A DNA stretch of 51,346 nt from Pseudomonas juntendi (GTDB taxonomy: Bacteria; Pseudomonadota; Gammaproteobacteria; Pseudomonadales; Pseudomonadaceae), in contig NZ_BLJG01000101.1 of assembly GCF_009932375.1 (NCBI RefSeq), forward strand, positions 1 through 51,346, given 5' to 3'. How positions within the stretch are numbered: position 1 is the stretch's first letter; every line of letters begins with the position of its first letter. Position numbers and translations under genes: made by a program. The notes below the pieces were generated by a model that had not been told where the DNA came from, searched no databases, and saw nothing but the letters and a program-made list of their open reading frames with translations. Shown in pieces: positions 9,786 to 18,345 of the stretch.

Positions 9786-12700
9786 ATGGCTGTAGCAGCA
9801 CTAAGCCCCGAGCGCCACGATACCGTGGCGCTGACCTGGACCAAGGCCGCCATCCTCGATTGCCTGGGCCAGGCCCGCCAGGCGCTGGAGCGCTTTGCCG
9901 GCGAGCCGGGCGAGCTGTCGATGCTGGCCTTCGTGGTCGACAACCTGCACCAGGTGCATGGTTGCCTGCGGATGCTCGAATTGCGCGGCGCAACACGCTT
10001 GGCCGAAGAGCTGGAGCTGTTCGCCAAGGCCTTGGCCGATGGCCAGGTCAGCCCGCGCGGGGATTGCCTGGGCGCATTGTTCCGCGGCCTCGAGCAATTG
10101 CCGGCGTACCTTGAACGCTTGCGTGGCGCGCGCCATGACCTGCCATTGGTGATGCTGCCGTTGCTCAACCAGTTGCGCGCCTGCCGGGGTGTCGAGCCGC
10201 TGGCCCAGGCCAGCCTGATCAGCGGCACGGCGCACCGCTTCGCCGGTGCCGATGACCTGGCCAACCTCGATCTGTCGCTGGGCAATTGGCGTGAACAGCT
10301 GCAGGCCGGGCCGGGCCGGGACGCCTTGCGCTCGGTAGTGACCGCGCTGTGCGACGACCTGATGCGCATCAAGGAGCGGCTTGACCAGTTCGTGCGGGGC
10401 GACCGTCAGCACCGTGAACAGCTTGACGCTTTGCTGGCGCCCCTGCGGCATGTCGCCGATACCCTCGCCGTGCTGGGCTTTCAGCAGCCACGGCGGGTGA
10501 TCATCGACCAGGTGCTGGCCTTGCAGGCGCTGGCCGAGGGGGCGCGTGCCGTTGACGATGCGGTGCTGATGGATGTGGCAGGTGCGCTGCTGTACGTGGA
10601 GGCTACCCTCAACGGCATGGTCGGCCCGCTGGAGGAAAACGGCCAGGGCGGCCTGGCTGGCTCGGACCTGGCCGAGATTCGCCAGTTGGTGCTGAACGAG
10701 TCGCTGAATGTGCTGCAGCAGGCCAAGGACCTGATTGGCGATTGCCTGGAGTCCGGCTGGCCGCGGCAGCGCCTGCAACCCCTGCCGGGGTTGTTGCAGC
10801 AGGTTCGCGGGGCACTGGCCATGTTGATGCTGCCTGCGGTGGCCGAGCTGTTTGGGGGGTGTGCCGGCTATGTGCAGGGTTGGCTGCAACACCTGGAAGC
10901 GGAGCCGCCGGCCGATGAGCTGGCCCACCTGGCGCAGGCCCTGAGCGCGGCCGAGTGTTATCTGCAATGGCGTGTCGCAGATCCGCTGGCCGATGGCCAG
11001 CCCTTTATCGACACCGCACGGGCCAGCCTGGCTGCGCTTGGGGTGCAGTGTACGCAACCCACCGCCACTGAAGGCGCCGATGACAGCAGTGATGGCATCG
11101 ATGATGAGCTGCGCGAGGTGTTCCTCGAAGAGGCCGGTGAGCTGTTACCGGAAATCGAGCGGCACTGGCTGCGCTGGCGTGCCGATAACCAGCAGATGGC
11201 AGCACTGGGCGATGTTCGGCGCGCCTTGCACACGCTCAAGGGCAGTGGGCGTATGGTCCATGCCGAAGCCGTGGCCGAACTGGCGTGGGGCGCCGAACAC
11301 CTGTTGAACCGTGTAATCGAAGGCCGCAGGGCGCTCAGCGCCCAGGGCGTGGTGGCGCTGCAGCAGGCCTTCGTGCAGTTGCCAGACCTGCTGGCCGACT
11401 TTGCCGCAGGCCAGTTACCGCAGCTGAGCGACATCGAACGACTGGCTGGGCATCTGCATGGCCTGGCTGAAAACGACCCACCCGCGGTCGCCGACCTCGA
11501 TGGCCTCGACCCGCAGTTGCTGGACATCTTCCGCAGCGAAGCGCAAGGCCACCTGGCCAGTCTCGACGCGTTCCTGCAGGGTGCCGGCGGCCATGACACG
11601 CCGGTCAGCGATGACCTGCAACGTGCCTTGCACACGCTCAAGGGCAGCGCCGCCATGGCCGGGGTGATGCCGCTTGCCGAACTGGCCACGGCCTTCGACC
11701 GCCTGGTACGCGAATACAAGGGCCACCAGTTACCGCTGCAGATGGCTGAAGTCGAGTGGCTTGAGGCTGCCCGGGCGTTGTTCCAGCTGGGCCTGGCGCA
11801 ACTGGACAGCAACCCGCTGGCCGCCATTGCCGGGGCCTCGGACCTGATCGAGCGGGTTGGCCAGGCAGTGGACGAGCGGCTGGCCAGCCTGCACGCCGAC
11901 CCTCAGCAGCAGCGGCGCGGCAGGCATGACCCGCAGTGGGTGGCCAGTTTCCTCGCGCAAGCGATGGATACCCTGCTCAACGCCGAATCGTTGCTGTCGC
12001 GTTGGCAGCAGCAGCCCGGCCAACGCGATGCGCTGGACACCCTGCTGGATGAAATGACCACGCTGGGCCATGCCGCGCACCTGGCCGACCTTCGCCCAAT
12101 GGATGACCTGTGCGAGGCCCTGCTCGACCTCTATGGTGCCGTGGAGGAGGGCAGCCTGGCTGCCGAAGCAGGTTTCTTCGCCCTGGCCCAGGGCGCCCAT
12201 GAAGCCCTGATGGACATGCTCGATGAAGTGGCGGCCGGCCAGGATGTCGCGCCGCGCCCGGAACTGGTCGAGCGCCTGCGTGCGCTGCTGGACCAGGCGC
12301 TGGCCCCGGATGCCACCGGCCTGGTGGGTATCGACGCGGTCACCCCGCTGCACCCGGACATGGACCTGACCGACGCCTTGGGCCTGGGCTTGCCACGCCC
12401 GTCACTGCCGCCGGAAGTGGCCGAGCCCCAGGTCGAGGAGGCCGAAAGCCCTGGCGAGGAGTTGTTGGAGGTATTCCTCGAAGAAAGCTCGGACATCGTC
12501 GAAAGCGCCGCTGCAGCCCTGGCCCGCTGGCAAGCCGACCCGCGCAGCAGCGTCGAGGTGGACAACCTGATGCGCGACCTGCACACCCTCAAGGGCGTGG
12601 CGCGCATGGTCGAAATCACCCCAATCGGCGACCTTGCCCATGAGCTTGAGTTTCTCTACGAGCTTCTGGCCGCCGGCCGCCTGCCACCCAGTGCACCGTT

Positions 12701-14735
12701 GTTCGCCTTGTTGCAGAACTGCCACGATCGCCTGGCCCAAATGCTCGATGCCGTGCGCCTGGGGCAGCCGCTGCACGCGGCCACGGCGCTGATCGACTAC
12801 ATACGCAATTTCAGCAGCGCGGCACTGACCGACAGTGCCGCAGGCCAGGGGCCGCAAGATGCCAGCGCTGCCGAAGTGCCGGCAGCGGCACCTGAGCGCG
12901 CCGCCGGCGACATGGTCAAGGTCGATGCCGAACTGCTCGACGACCTGGGCAACCTGGCAGGTGAGCATTCGATCATCCGTGGGCGCATCGAGCAGCAGGT
13001 CAACGATGCGCAGTTTGCCCTCAACGAAATGGAAACCACCCTAGAGCGCATGCGCGACCAGTTGTTGCGCCTGGATAGCGAGACCCAGGGGCGGATCTCC
13101 AGCCGCCAGCCGTTCGAGGGCGATGCCTACGACGATTTCGACCCCCTGGAGCTGGACCGCCATTCGCAGTTGCAGCAGCTGTCGCGGGCACTGTTCGAGT
13201 CTGCCTCGGACCTGCTCGACCTGAAGGAAACCCTGGCCCAGCGCGCCCAGGAGGCGTACAGCCTGCTGCAGCAACAGGCGCGGGTGAACAGCCAGTTGCA
13301 GGAGGGCCTGACTGCCACCCTGATGGTGCCTTTCGAACGCCTTGTACCGCGCTTGCAGCGGGTGGTGCGCCAGGTGGCCAGCGAGCTGGGCAAGCAAGTG
13401 GAGCTGGTGGTCGGCAACGCCGAGGGCGAACTGGACCGCAGCGTGCTCGAACGCATGGTGGCGCCGCTGGAGCACATGCTGCGCAACGCCGTGGACCATG
13501 GCCTGGAAAGCCGCGAAATGCGCCTGGCTGCGGGCAAGCCGGAGCTGGGTACCATCCACCTGAACTTGCTGCACGAAGGCGCCGATATCGTCATCGAAAT
13601 GACCGACGACGGTGCCGGCGTGCCACTGGAGGCTGTACGGCGCAAGGCGATCAAACGCGGCTTGCTGGACCCGCAGGCGCACTTGAGCGACCACGAGATC
13701 CTGCAGTTCATCCTGCGCCCCGGCTTTTCCACCGCCGAGAAGATTACCCAGATATCCGGGCGTGGCCTGGGCATGGACGTGGTGCACGAGGAGGTCAAGC
13801 AGCTGGGCGGTTCGATGAGCATCGAGTCGGCCCAGGGCAAAGGCGCGCGGTTCCTGATTCGCCTGCCGTTCACGGTGTCGATCAACCGCGCCTTGATGGT
13901 GCACCTGGGCGAGGAACAGTACGCCATCCCGCTCAATACCATCGAAGGCATCGTCCGCGTGCCGCCGGCCGAGCTGGCGGCGTGCTACCAACTGGACACG
14001 CCACGCTATGTGTATGCCGGCCACGAATACGAGTTGCGCTACCTGGGCGAGTTGCTGCAAGGCATGCCGCGCCCGAGCTTGCTGGGGCAAAGTGTGCCGC
14101 TGCCGGTGCTGCTGGTGCATTCCAAGGAGCAGTCGTTCGCGATCCAGGCTGATGCCTTGTCACCCAGCCGGGAGATCGTGGTGAAAAGCCTGGGGCCGCA
14201 ATTTGCCGCCGTTGCCGGGCTTTCCGGGGCGACGTTGCTGGGCGATGGGCGGGTCGTGCTGATTCTCGACCTGCTGGGCCAACTGCGTGGCCAGCAGCGC
14301 AGGTTGGCGCGCCTGCCCGGGGGCGCCAACCCGCGCCAGTTGCCCGGCCCGGTACCGCGCCGCGCCTTGCTGGTGATGGTGGTGGACGACTCGGTCACGG
14401 TGCGCAAGGTCACCAGCCGCCTGCTGGAACGCCACGGCATGAGCGTGCTCACGGCCAAGGACGGCGTCGATGCCATGGCTTTGCTGCAGGAGCACCGCCC
14501 CGATGTGCTGCTGCTGGACATCGAGATGCCGCGCATGGACGGCTTCGAAGTCGCTACGCGTATCCGCCGTGATGAGCGGCTCAAAGACCTGCCGATCATC
14601 ATGATTACCTCGCGTACCGGGCAGAAGCACCGCGACCGGGCCATGGCGATTGGCGTGAACGAATACTTGGGCAAGCCGTACCAAGAGTCGTTGCTGTTGC
14701 AAAGTATCGCCCAGTGGAGCCAGACCCATGCTTGA
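9786..14735 (+). CDS. chpA: Hybrid chemotaxis histidine kinase ChpA/PilL with multiple Hpt domains and receiver
   Basis: A 1649-residue CheA-type kinase. Three histidine-phosphotransfer domains carry LHTLKG motifs with His at residues 482, 616 and 933; further helical Hpt-like regions without a recognisable His lie before and between them. Then come the dimerisation region, the ATPase domain (N box MLRNAVDHGLE, G1 DDGAGVP, G2 GRGLGMDVV), a CheW-like domain, and a C-terminal receiver with acceptor Asp1578 in LLLDIEMPRMDGF and Lys in EYLGKPY. The P. aeruginosa homologue is about 2,470 residues with six Hpt, one Spt and one Tpt domain, so this version is much shorter. ATG 9786 follows a GAGGAG ribosome site. 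It overlaps chpC by eight bases. Confidence 0.95.
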   Translation: MAVAALSPERHDTVALTWTKAAILDCLGQARQALERFAGEPGELSMLAFVVDNLHQVHGCLRMLELRGATRLAEELELFAKALADGQVSPRGDCLGALFRGLEQLPAYLERLRGARHDLPLVMLPLLNQLRACRGVEPLAQASLISGTAHRFAGADDLANLDLSLGNWREQLQAGPGRDALRSVVTALCDDLMRIKERLDQFVRGDRQHREQLDALLAPLRHVADTLAVLGFQQPRRVIIDQVLALQALAEGARAVDDAVLMDVAGALLYVEATLNGMVGPLEENGQGGLAGSDLAEIRQLVLNESLNVLQQAKDLIGDCLESGWPRQRLQPLPGLLQQVRGALAMLMLPAVAELFGGCAGYVQGWLQHLEAEPPADELAHLAQALSAAECYLQWRVADPLADGQPFIDTARASLAALGVQCTQPTATEGADDSSDGIDDELREVFLEEAGELLPEIERHWLRWRADNQQMAALGDVRRALHTLKGSGRMVHAEAVAELAWGAEHLLNRVIEGRRALSAQGVVALQQAFVQLPDLLADFAAGQLPQLSDIERLAGHLHGLAENDPPAVADLDGLDPQLLDIFRSEAQGHLASLDAFLQGAGGHDTPVSDDLQRALHTLKGSAAMAGVMPLAELATAFDRLVREYKGHQLPLQMAEVEWLEAARALFQLGLAQLDSNPLAAIAGASDLIERVGQAVDERLASLHADPQQQRRGRHDPQWVASFLAQAMDTLLNAESLLSRWQQQPGQRDALDTLLDEMTTLGHAAHLADLRPMDDLCEALLDLYGAVEEGSLAAEAGFFALAQGAHEALMDMLDEVAAGQDVAPRPELVERLRALLDQALAPDATGLVGIDAVTPLHPDMDLTDALGLGLPRPSLPPEVAEPQVEEAESPGEELLEVFLEESSDIVESAAAALARWQADPRSSVEVDNLMRDLHTLKGVARMVEITPIGDLAHELEFLYELLAAGRLPPSAPLFALLQNCHDRLAQMLDAVRLGQPLHAATALIDYIRNFSSAALTDSAAGQGPQDASAAEVPAAAPERAAGDMVKVDAELLDDLGNLAGEHSIIRGRIEQQVNDAQFALNEMETTLERMRDQLLRLDSETQGRISSRQPFEGDAYDDFDPLELDRHSQLQQLSRALFESASDLLDLKETLAQRAQEAYSLLQQQARVNSQLQEGLTATLMVPFERLVPRLQRVVRQVASELGKQVELVVGNAEGELDRSVLERMVAPLEHMLRNAVDHGLESREMRLAAGKPELGTIHLNLLHEGADIVIEMTDDGAGVPLEAVRRKAIKRGLLDPQAHLSDHEILQFILRPGFSTAEKITQISGRGLGMDVVHEEVKQLGGSMSIESAQGKGARFLIRLPFTVSINRALMVHLGEEQYAIPLNTIEGIVRVPPAELAACYQLDTPRYVYAGHEYELRYLGELLQGMPRPSLLGQSVPLPVLLVHSKEQSFAIQADALSPSREIVVKSLGPQFAAVAGLSGATLLGDGRVVLILDLLGQLRGQQRRLARLPGGANPRQLPGPVPRRALLVMVVDDSVTVRKVTSRLLERHGMSVLTAKDGVDAMALLQEHRPDVLLLDIEMPRMDGFEVATRIRRDERLKDLPIIMITSRTGQKHRDRAMAIGVNEYLGKPYQESLLLQSIAQWSQTHA

Positions 14736-15189
14736 ACTGATTGCCGGCCAGCGCAGCAGCCTGACCGGGTTGTTGCTGCCCTTGGGTGACCGGACCCTGG
14801 TGCTACCGAACGTGGCGGTGGCCGAGTTGAGCGGCCAACGCAACCTGTTGTGCCAGCGCGGCGACCCGCCCTGGCACCTGGGCTGGATCGACTGGCGCCA
14901 GCAGCGCCTGCCGCTGATCGGTTTCGAGGCTGCCTGCGGTGGCGAAACACCGTGCGGGGAGCGGGCGCGGGTGGTGGTGCTCAATGCCTTGGGCGACACC
15001 GGCCTGCGCTACCTGGCATTGCTGCTGCAGGACATTCCGCGTTCCTGCAAGCTCGACAGCCAGCTCAACTATGTGGACGTGGCGCTGGGGCGGCTGGAGT
15101 TGGCCGCCGTGCAGGTGGGCGAGCAAGTGGCGCGGGTGCCGGACCTGGTTGCGCTGGAAAGGCTGGTGCGTGACGCGCAATTGCAATAG
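14728..15189 (+). CDS. chpC: CheW-like protein ChpC
   Basis: A 153-residue CheW-domain protein with ELSGQRNLL, WHLGWIDWRQQRLPLIGFEA and LDSQLNYVDVALGRLEL segments matching the ChpC branch of CheW proteins. In P. aeruginosa ChpC is an accessory adaptor that may connect other receptors to the Chp kinase. Its start lies inside the chpA end (8-base overlap), so the genes are co-translated. In P. aeruginosa chpB (methylesterase) lies between chpA and chpC; here it is missing. Confidence 0.88.
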   Translation: MLELIAGQRSSLTGLLLPLGDRTLVLPNVAVAELSGQRNLLCQRGDPPWHLGWIDWRQQRLPLIGFEAACGGETPCGERARVVVLNALGDTGLRYLALLLQDIPRSCKLDSQLNYVDVALGRLELAAVQVGEQVARVPDLVALERLVRDAQLQ

Positions 15190-15193
15190 CAGC

Positions 15194-15281
15194 GCTCGAA
15201 GTTTCAAACTTGAAGTTGCGAGCTTGAGGGCGGTGTTCATTTCACCGCGATCGGCTTGCAGCTTGCCGCTTGAAACTAGCC
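15194..15281. repeat. Degenerate heptamer arrays between chpC and the hemolysin III-like gene
   Basis: Period-7 units GCTCGAA, GTTTCAA, ACTTGAA, GTTGCGA, GCTTGAG run from 15194 to 15228, including the perfect palindrome AAGTTTCAAACTT (15199-15211). A second run GCTTGCA, GCTTGCC, GCTTGAA, ACTAGCC lies at 15254-15281. The element fills nearly the whole 116-bp gap. The palindrome may help end the chp transcript, but no T-run follows. Confidence 0.65.
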
Positions 15282-15305
15282 GCTCCTAGAGAGGTCTGTG
15301 TTTGC

Positions 15306-15923
15306 ATGTATTACGGTGAACGCTTCAATGCCTGGACGCACCTGGTCGGTGCCATCCTGGCTAGCATCGGTGCCATCTGGCTGATCGTGGTTGCGGGTAT
15401 GCAAGGTGACCCGTGGAAGATCGTCAGTTTCTCCATCTACGGCAGCACCTTGCTGTTGCTGTACAGCATCTCCACCCTCTACCACAGCACGCGCGGCCGG
15501 GCGAAGGTGATCATGCGCAAGCTCGATCACTTGTCGATCTACCTGCTGATTGCCGGCAGCTATACACCTTTTTGCCTGGTCAGCCTGCATGGCCCGTGGG
15601 GCTGGAGCCTGTTCGGCGTGGTCTGGGGGCTGGCAGTGATCGGCATGTTGCAGGAAATCAAGCCCCGCTCCGAAGCGCGGATCCTGTCGATCATCATCTA
15701 CGCGGTGATGGGCTGGATCGTACTGGTGGCGGTCAATCCCTTGCTGCAGGCATTGGGTACCGCCGGCTTTGCCTGGCTCGCCGCCGGCGGAGTGTTCTAT
15801 ACCGTGGGCATCATCTTCTTCGCCCTCGACAGCCGCCTGCGCCACGCGCACGGTATCTGGCACCTGTTCGTGATCGCCGGCAGCCTTTTGCACTTCGTGG
15901 CGGTGTCGTTCTACGTGCGCTAG
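15306..15923 (+). CDS. Hemolysin III / PAQR-family integral membrane protein
   Basis: A 205-residue protein with about seven transmembrane helices and the family hallmarks: N-terminal ERFNAWTHLVGA with its conserved His, STLYHSTRGRAK after helix 3, KLDHLSIYLLIAGSYTPF, and a C-terminal HIWHLF-like motif (HGIWHLFVIAGSLLHF) whose histidines match the putative metal site. YqfA/hemolysin III proteins have been tied to membrane homeostasis; true haemolytic activity is doubtful. Start ATG 15306 chosen because the upstream extension runs into the repeat. It converges on rsmE with adjacent stop codons and no gap. Confidence 0.92.
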   Translation: MYYGERFNAWTHLVGAILASIGAIWLIVVAGMQGDPWKIVSFSIYGSTLLLLYSISTLYHSTRGRAKVIMRKLDHLSIYLLIAGSYTPFCLVSLHGPWGWSLFGVVWGLAVIGMLQEIKPRSEARILSIIIYAVMGWIVLVAVNPLLQALGTAGFAWLAAGGVFYTVGIIFFALDSRLRHAHGIWHLFVIAGSLLHFVAVSFYVR

Positions 15924-16643
15924 TTAAAAGTCGCCCCACAACTGCTGCGCTACCGACAGCGCCACTACCGGTGCGGTTTCGGTGCGCAGCACGCGCGGGC
16001 CGAGGCGTGCGGCCTGGAAGCCTGCGCTTTGCGCCTGTTCGACTTCAGCGTCGCCAAGGCCGCCTTCAGGGCCGATCAAGAAGGCCAGGGTGGCGGGCCT
16101 GGCATGGCTCGTGAGCGGCTCGGCCACCGGGTGCAGCACCAGCTTCAGCTCAGCCTGGGTGCTGCTCAGCCATTCGGCCAGGGTGGTGGGTGGGTTGATG
16201 GCCGGCAAGGTGGAGCGGCCGCATTGCTCGCAGGCGCTGATTGCCACTTGGCGCCAGTGCGCCAGGCGCTTGTCGGCGCGTTCGTCTTTGAGGCGCACTT
16301 CGCAGCGCTCGCTGACGATAGGCGTGATGGCGTTGGCGCCCAGTTCGGTGGCTTTCTGGATCGCCCAGTCCATCCGCTCGCCGCGGGACAGGCCTTGGCC
16401 AAGGTGGATGTGCAAAGGCGAATCGGCCTGGCCGGCAAACGCCTGGTCGAGGCTGACGCGTACGGTTTTCTTGCCCACTTCAAGCAAATGGCCACGGTAT
16501 TCCTGGCCGCTGCCATCAAACAGCTGCACGGCGTCGCCGGGGGCCATGCGCAAGACGCGGCCAATATAGTGGGCCTGGGCCTCGGGCAGGTCATGCTCGC
16601 CAAGGCTCAGGGGGGCATCGATGAAAAAGCGGGACAGTCTCAT
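15924..16643 (-). CDS. rsmE: 16S rRNA (uracil1498-N3)-methyltransferase RsmE
   Basis: A 239-residue SPOUT-class methyltransferase that methylates U1498 of 16S rRNA using SAM. An N-terminal PUA-like domain (MRLSRFFIDAPL, HYIGRVLRM) is followed by the knotted domain with LGANAITPIVSERCEV, FLIGPEGGLGDAEVE and LGPRVLRTETA. Start ATG 16643 gives the family length. It lies downstream of bioA on the same strand (70-base gap containing a degenerate REP-like fragment around 16678-16707). Confidence 0.96.
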   Translation of the reverse strand: MRLSRFFIDAPLSLGEHDLPEAQAHYIGRVLRMAPGDAVQLFDGSGQEYRGHLLEVGKKTVRVSLDQAFAGQADSPLHIHLGQGLSRGERMDWAIQKATELGANAITPIVSERCEVRLKDERADKRLAHWRQVAISACEQCGRSTLPAINPPTTLAEWLSSTQAELKLVLHPVAEPLTSHARPATLAFLIGPEGGLGDAEVEQAQSAGFQAARLGPRVLRTETAPVVALSVAQQLWGDF

Positions 16644-16713
16644 GTAGTGCTCGTTGGCAAAGGGAAACGCGCCCTGGGTCGGAGCGGCCTTGTGTCGCGA
16701 AAGGGCTGCACGA

Positions 16714-18120
16714 TCAGCCCGGGTCGCGGAAGTCGGGGTGGAAGTTGGCCGGCACCGCCACGCTGATGCGCTCGCGGGTGGCAAGGTCGATGCCTTCGCT
16801 GGCGACCTCGGCAAGGAAGTCGATCTGCTCGGGGGTGATCACGTACGGCGGCAGGAAGTACACCACGCTGCCCAACGGGCGCAACAGAGCGCCGCGGCTC
16901 AAGGCGTGTTCGAACACCTTCAGGCCCCGGCGCTGTTGCCAGGGGTAGGCGACCTTGCCCGCTTTGTCCTGGACCATCTCGATGGCCAGCGCCATGCCGG
17001 TCTGGCGGATCTCGGCCACGTGGGCGTGGTCGGCCAGGTGGGCGGTGGCGCTGGCCATGCGTGCGGCCAGGGCCTTGTTGGCCTCGATCACGTTGTCCTC
17101 GGCAAAGATGTCCAGGGTCGCCAGCGCCGCTGCGCAGGCCAGCGGGTTGCCGGTGTAGCTGTGCGAGTGCAGGAACGCCCGCAGGGTCGGGTAATCGTCA
17201 TAGAAGGCCTGGTACACCTTGTCGGTGGTCAGGCAGGCCGCCAGTGGCAGGTAGCCCCCGGTAAGGGCCTTGGACAGGCACAGGAAGTCTGGGCGGATGC
17301 CGGCCTGCTCGCAGGCGAACATCGTGCCGGTACGGCCAAAGCCCACCGCGATTTCGTCGTGAATCAGGTGCACGTCGTAGCGGTCGCAGGCCTCGCGCAA
17401 CAGCTTGAGGTACACCGGGTGGTACATGCGCATGCCGCCGGCGCCCTGGATCAGCGGCTCGACGATCACTGCCGAAATGGTTTCGTGGTGCTCGGCCAGG
17501 GTCTGTTCCATACTGGCGAACATGTTGCGCGAATGCTCTTCCCAGCCCATGCCCTCGGGGCGCAGGTAGCAGTCCGGGCTCGGCACCTTGAGGGTATCGA
17601 GCAGCAGCGCCTGGTACGTCTCGGTGAACAGCGGCACATCGCCGACCGACATCGCGGCGATGGTTTCGCCGTGGTAGCTGTTGGTCAGGGTGACGAAGCG
17701 TTTCTTGCCTGGCTTGCCGACGTTCTGCCAGTAGTGGAAGCTCATCTTCAACGCGACTTCGATGCACGATGAGCCGTTGTCGGCGTAGAACACCCGGTCA
17801 AGCCCGGCCGGGGTCATGGCCACCAGGCGCTCGGACAGCTCGATCACCGGCTGATGGCTGAAGCCGGCCAGGATCACGTGTTCCAGCTGGTCGACCTGGT
17901 CCTTGATGCGCTGGTTGATGCGCGGGTTGGCGTGGCCGAACACATTGACCCACCAGCTGCTCACCGCGTCCAGGTAGCGCTTGCCTTCGAAGTCTTCGAG
18001 CCATACGCCTTCACCGCGCCTGATCGGGATCAGCGGCAGCTGCTCATGGTCTTTCATCTGGGTGCAGGGGTGCCACAGGACCTTGAGGTCACGTTGCATC
18101 CACTGATCATTGAGGCCCAT
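16714..18120 (-). CDS. bioA: Adenosylmethionine-8-amino-7-oxononanoate aminotransferase
   Basis: A 468-residue class III PLP aminotransferase of biotin synthesis; it moves the amino group of SAM to 8-amino-7-oxononanoate to give 7,8-diaminopelargonate. Visible features: DAVSSWWVNVFGH near residue 51, SYHGET at 148-153, the IHDEIAVGFGRTG aspartate region and catalytic Lys284 in CLSKALTGGYLP. Start MGLNDQWMQR at 18120 is preceded by a GGAGAAG ribosome site. It stands apart from any bioBFHCD cluster, as usual in pseudomonads. Divergent from the amine oxidase across 225 bp. Confidence 0.96.
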   Translation of the reverse strand: MGLNDQWMQRDLKVLWHPCTQMKDHEQLPLIPIRRGEGVWLEDFEGKRYLDAVSSWWVNVFGHANPRINQRIKDQVDQLEHVILAGFSHQPVIELSERLVAMTPAGLDRVFYADNGSSCIEVALKMSFHYWQNVGKPGKKRFVTLTNSYHGETIAAMSVGDVPLFTETYQALLLDTLKVPSPDCYLRPEGMGWEEHSRNMFASMEQTLAEHHETISAVIVEPLIQGAGGMRMYHPVYLKLLREACDRYDVHLIHDEIAVGFGRTGTMFACEQAGIRPDFLCLSKALTGGYLPLAACLTTDKVYQAFYDDYPTLRAFLHSHSYTGNPLACAAALATLDIFAEDNVIEANKALAARMASATAHLADHAHVAEIRQTGMALAIEMVQDKAGKVAYPWQQRRGLKVFEHALSRGALLRPLGSVVYFLPPYVITPEQIDFLAEVASEGIDLATRERISVAVPANFHPDFRDPG

Positions 18121-18345
18121 CGGCACTTCTCCTGGCTTTGCGGCGTGGTTCGACCGCGTAAGCCTAAGCAATGCCGCAGGGTTGGACAACCGCCGGGCGG
18201 CAGCAGGTAAAATTGTCAGTTGCCAAGGGCACTTGATATCACTGCGCTGGCAGGGCCGGCACGGCTGACGTATTCTTAACGCATCTCGCTCGGGGCATTT
18301 CTGCCCCTCCTCGTTCCTGTAACCTCTGACTCGGAGTTCGCCGAC

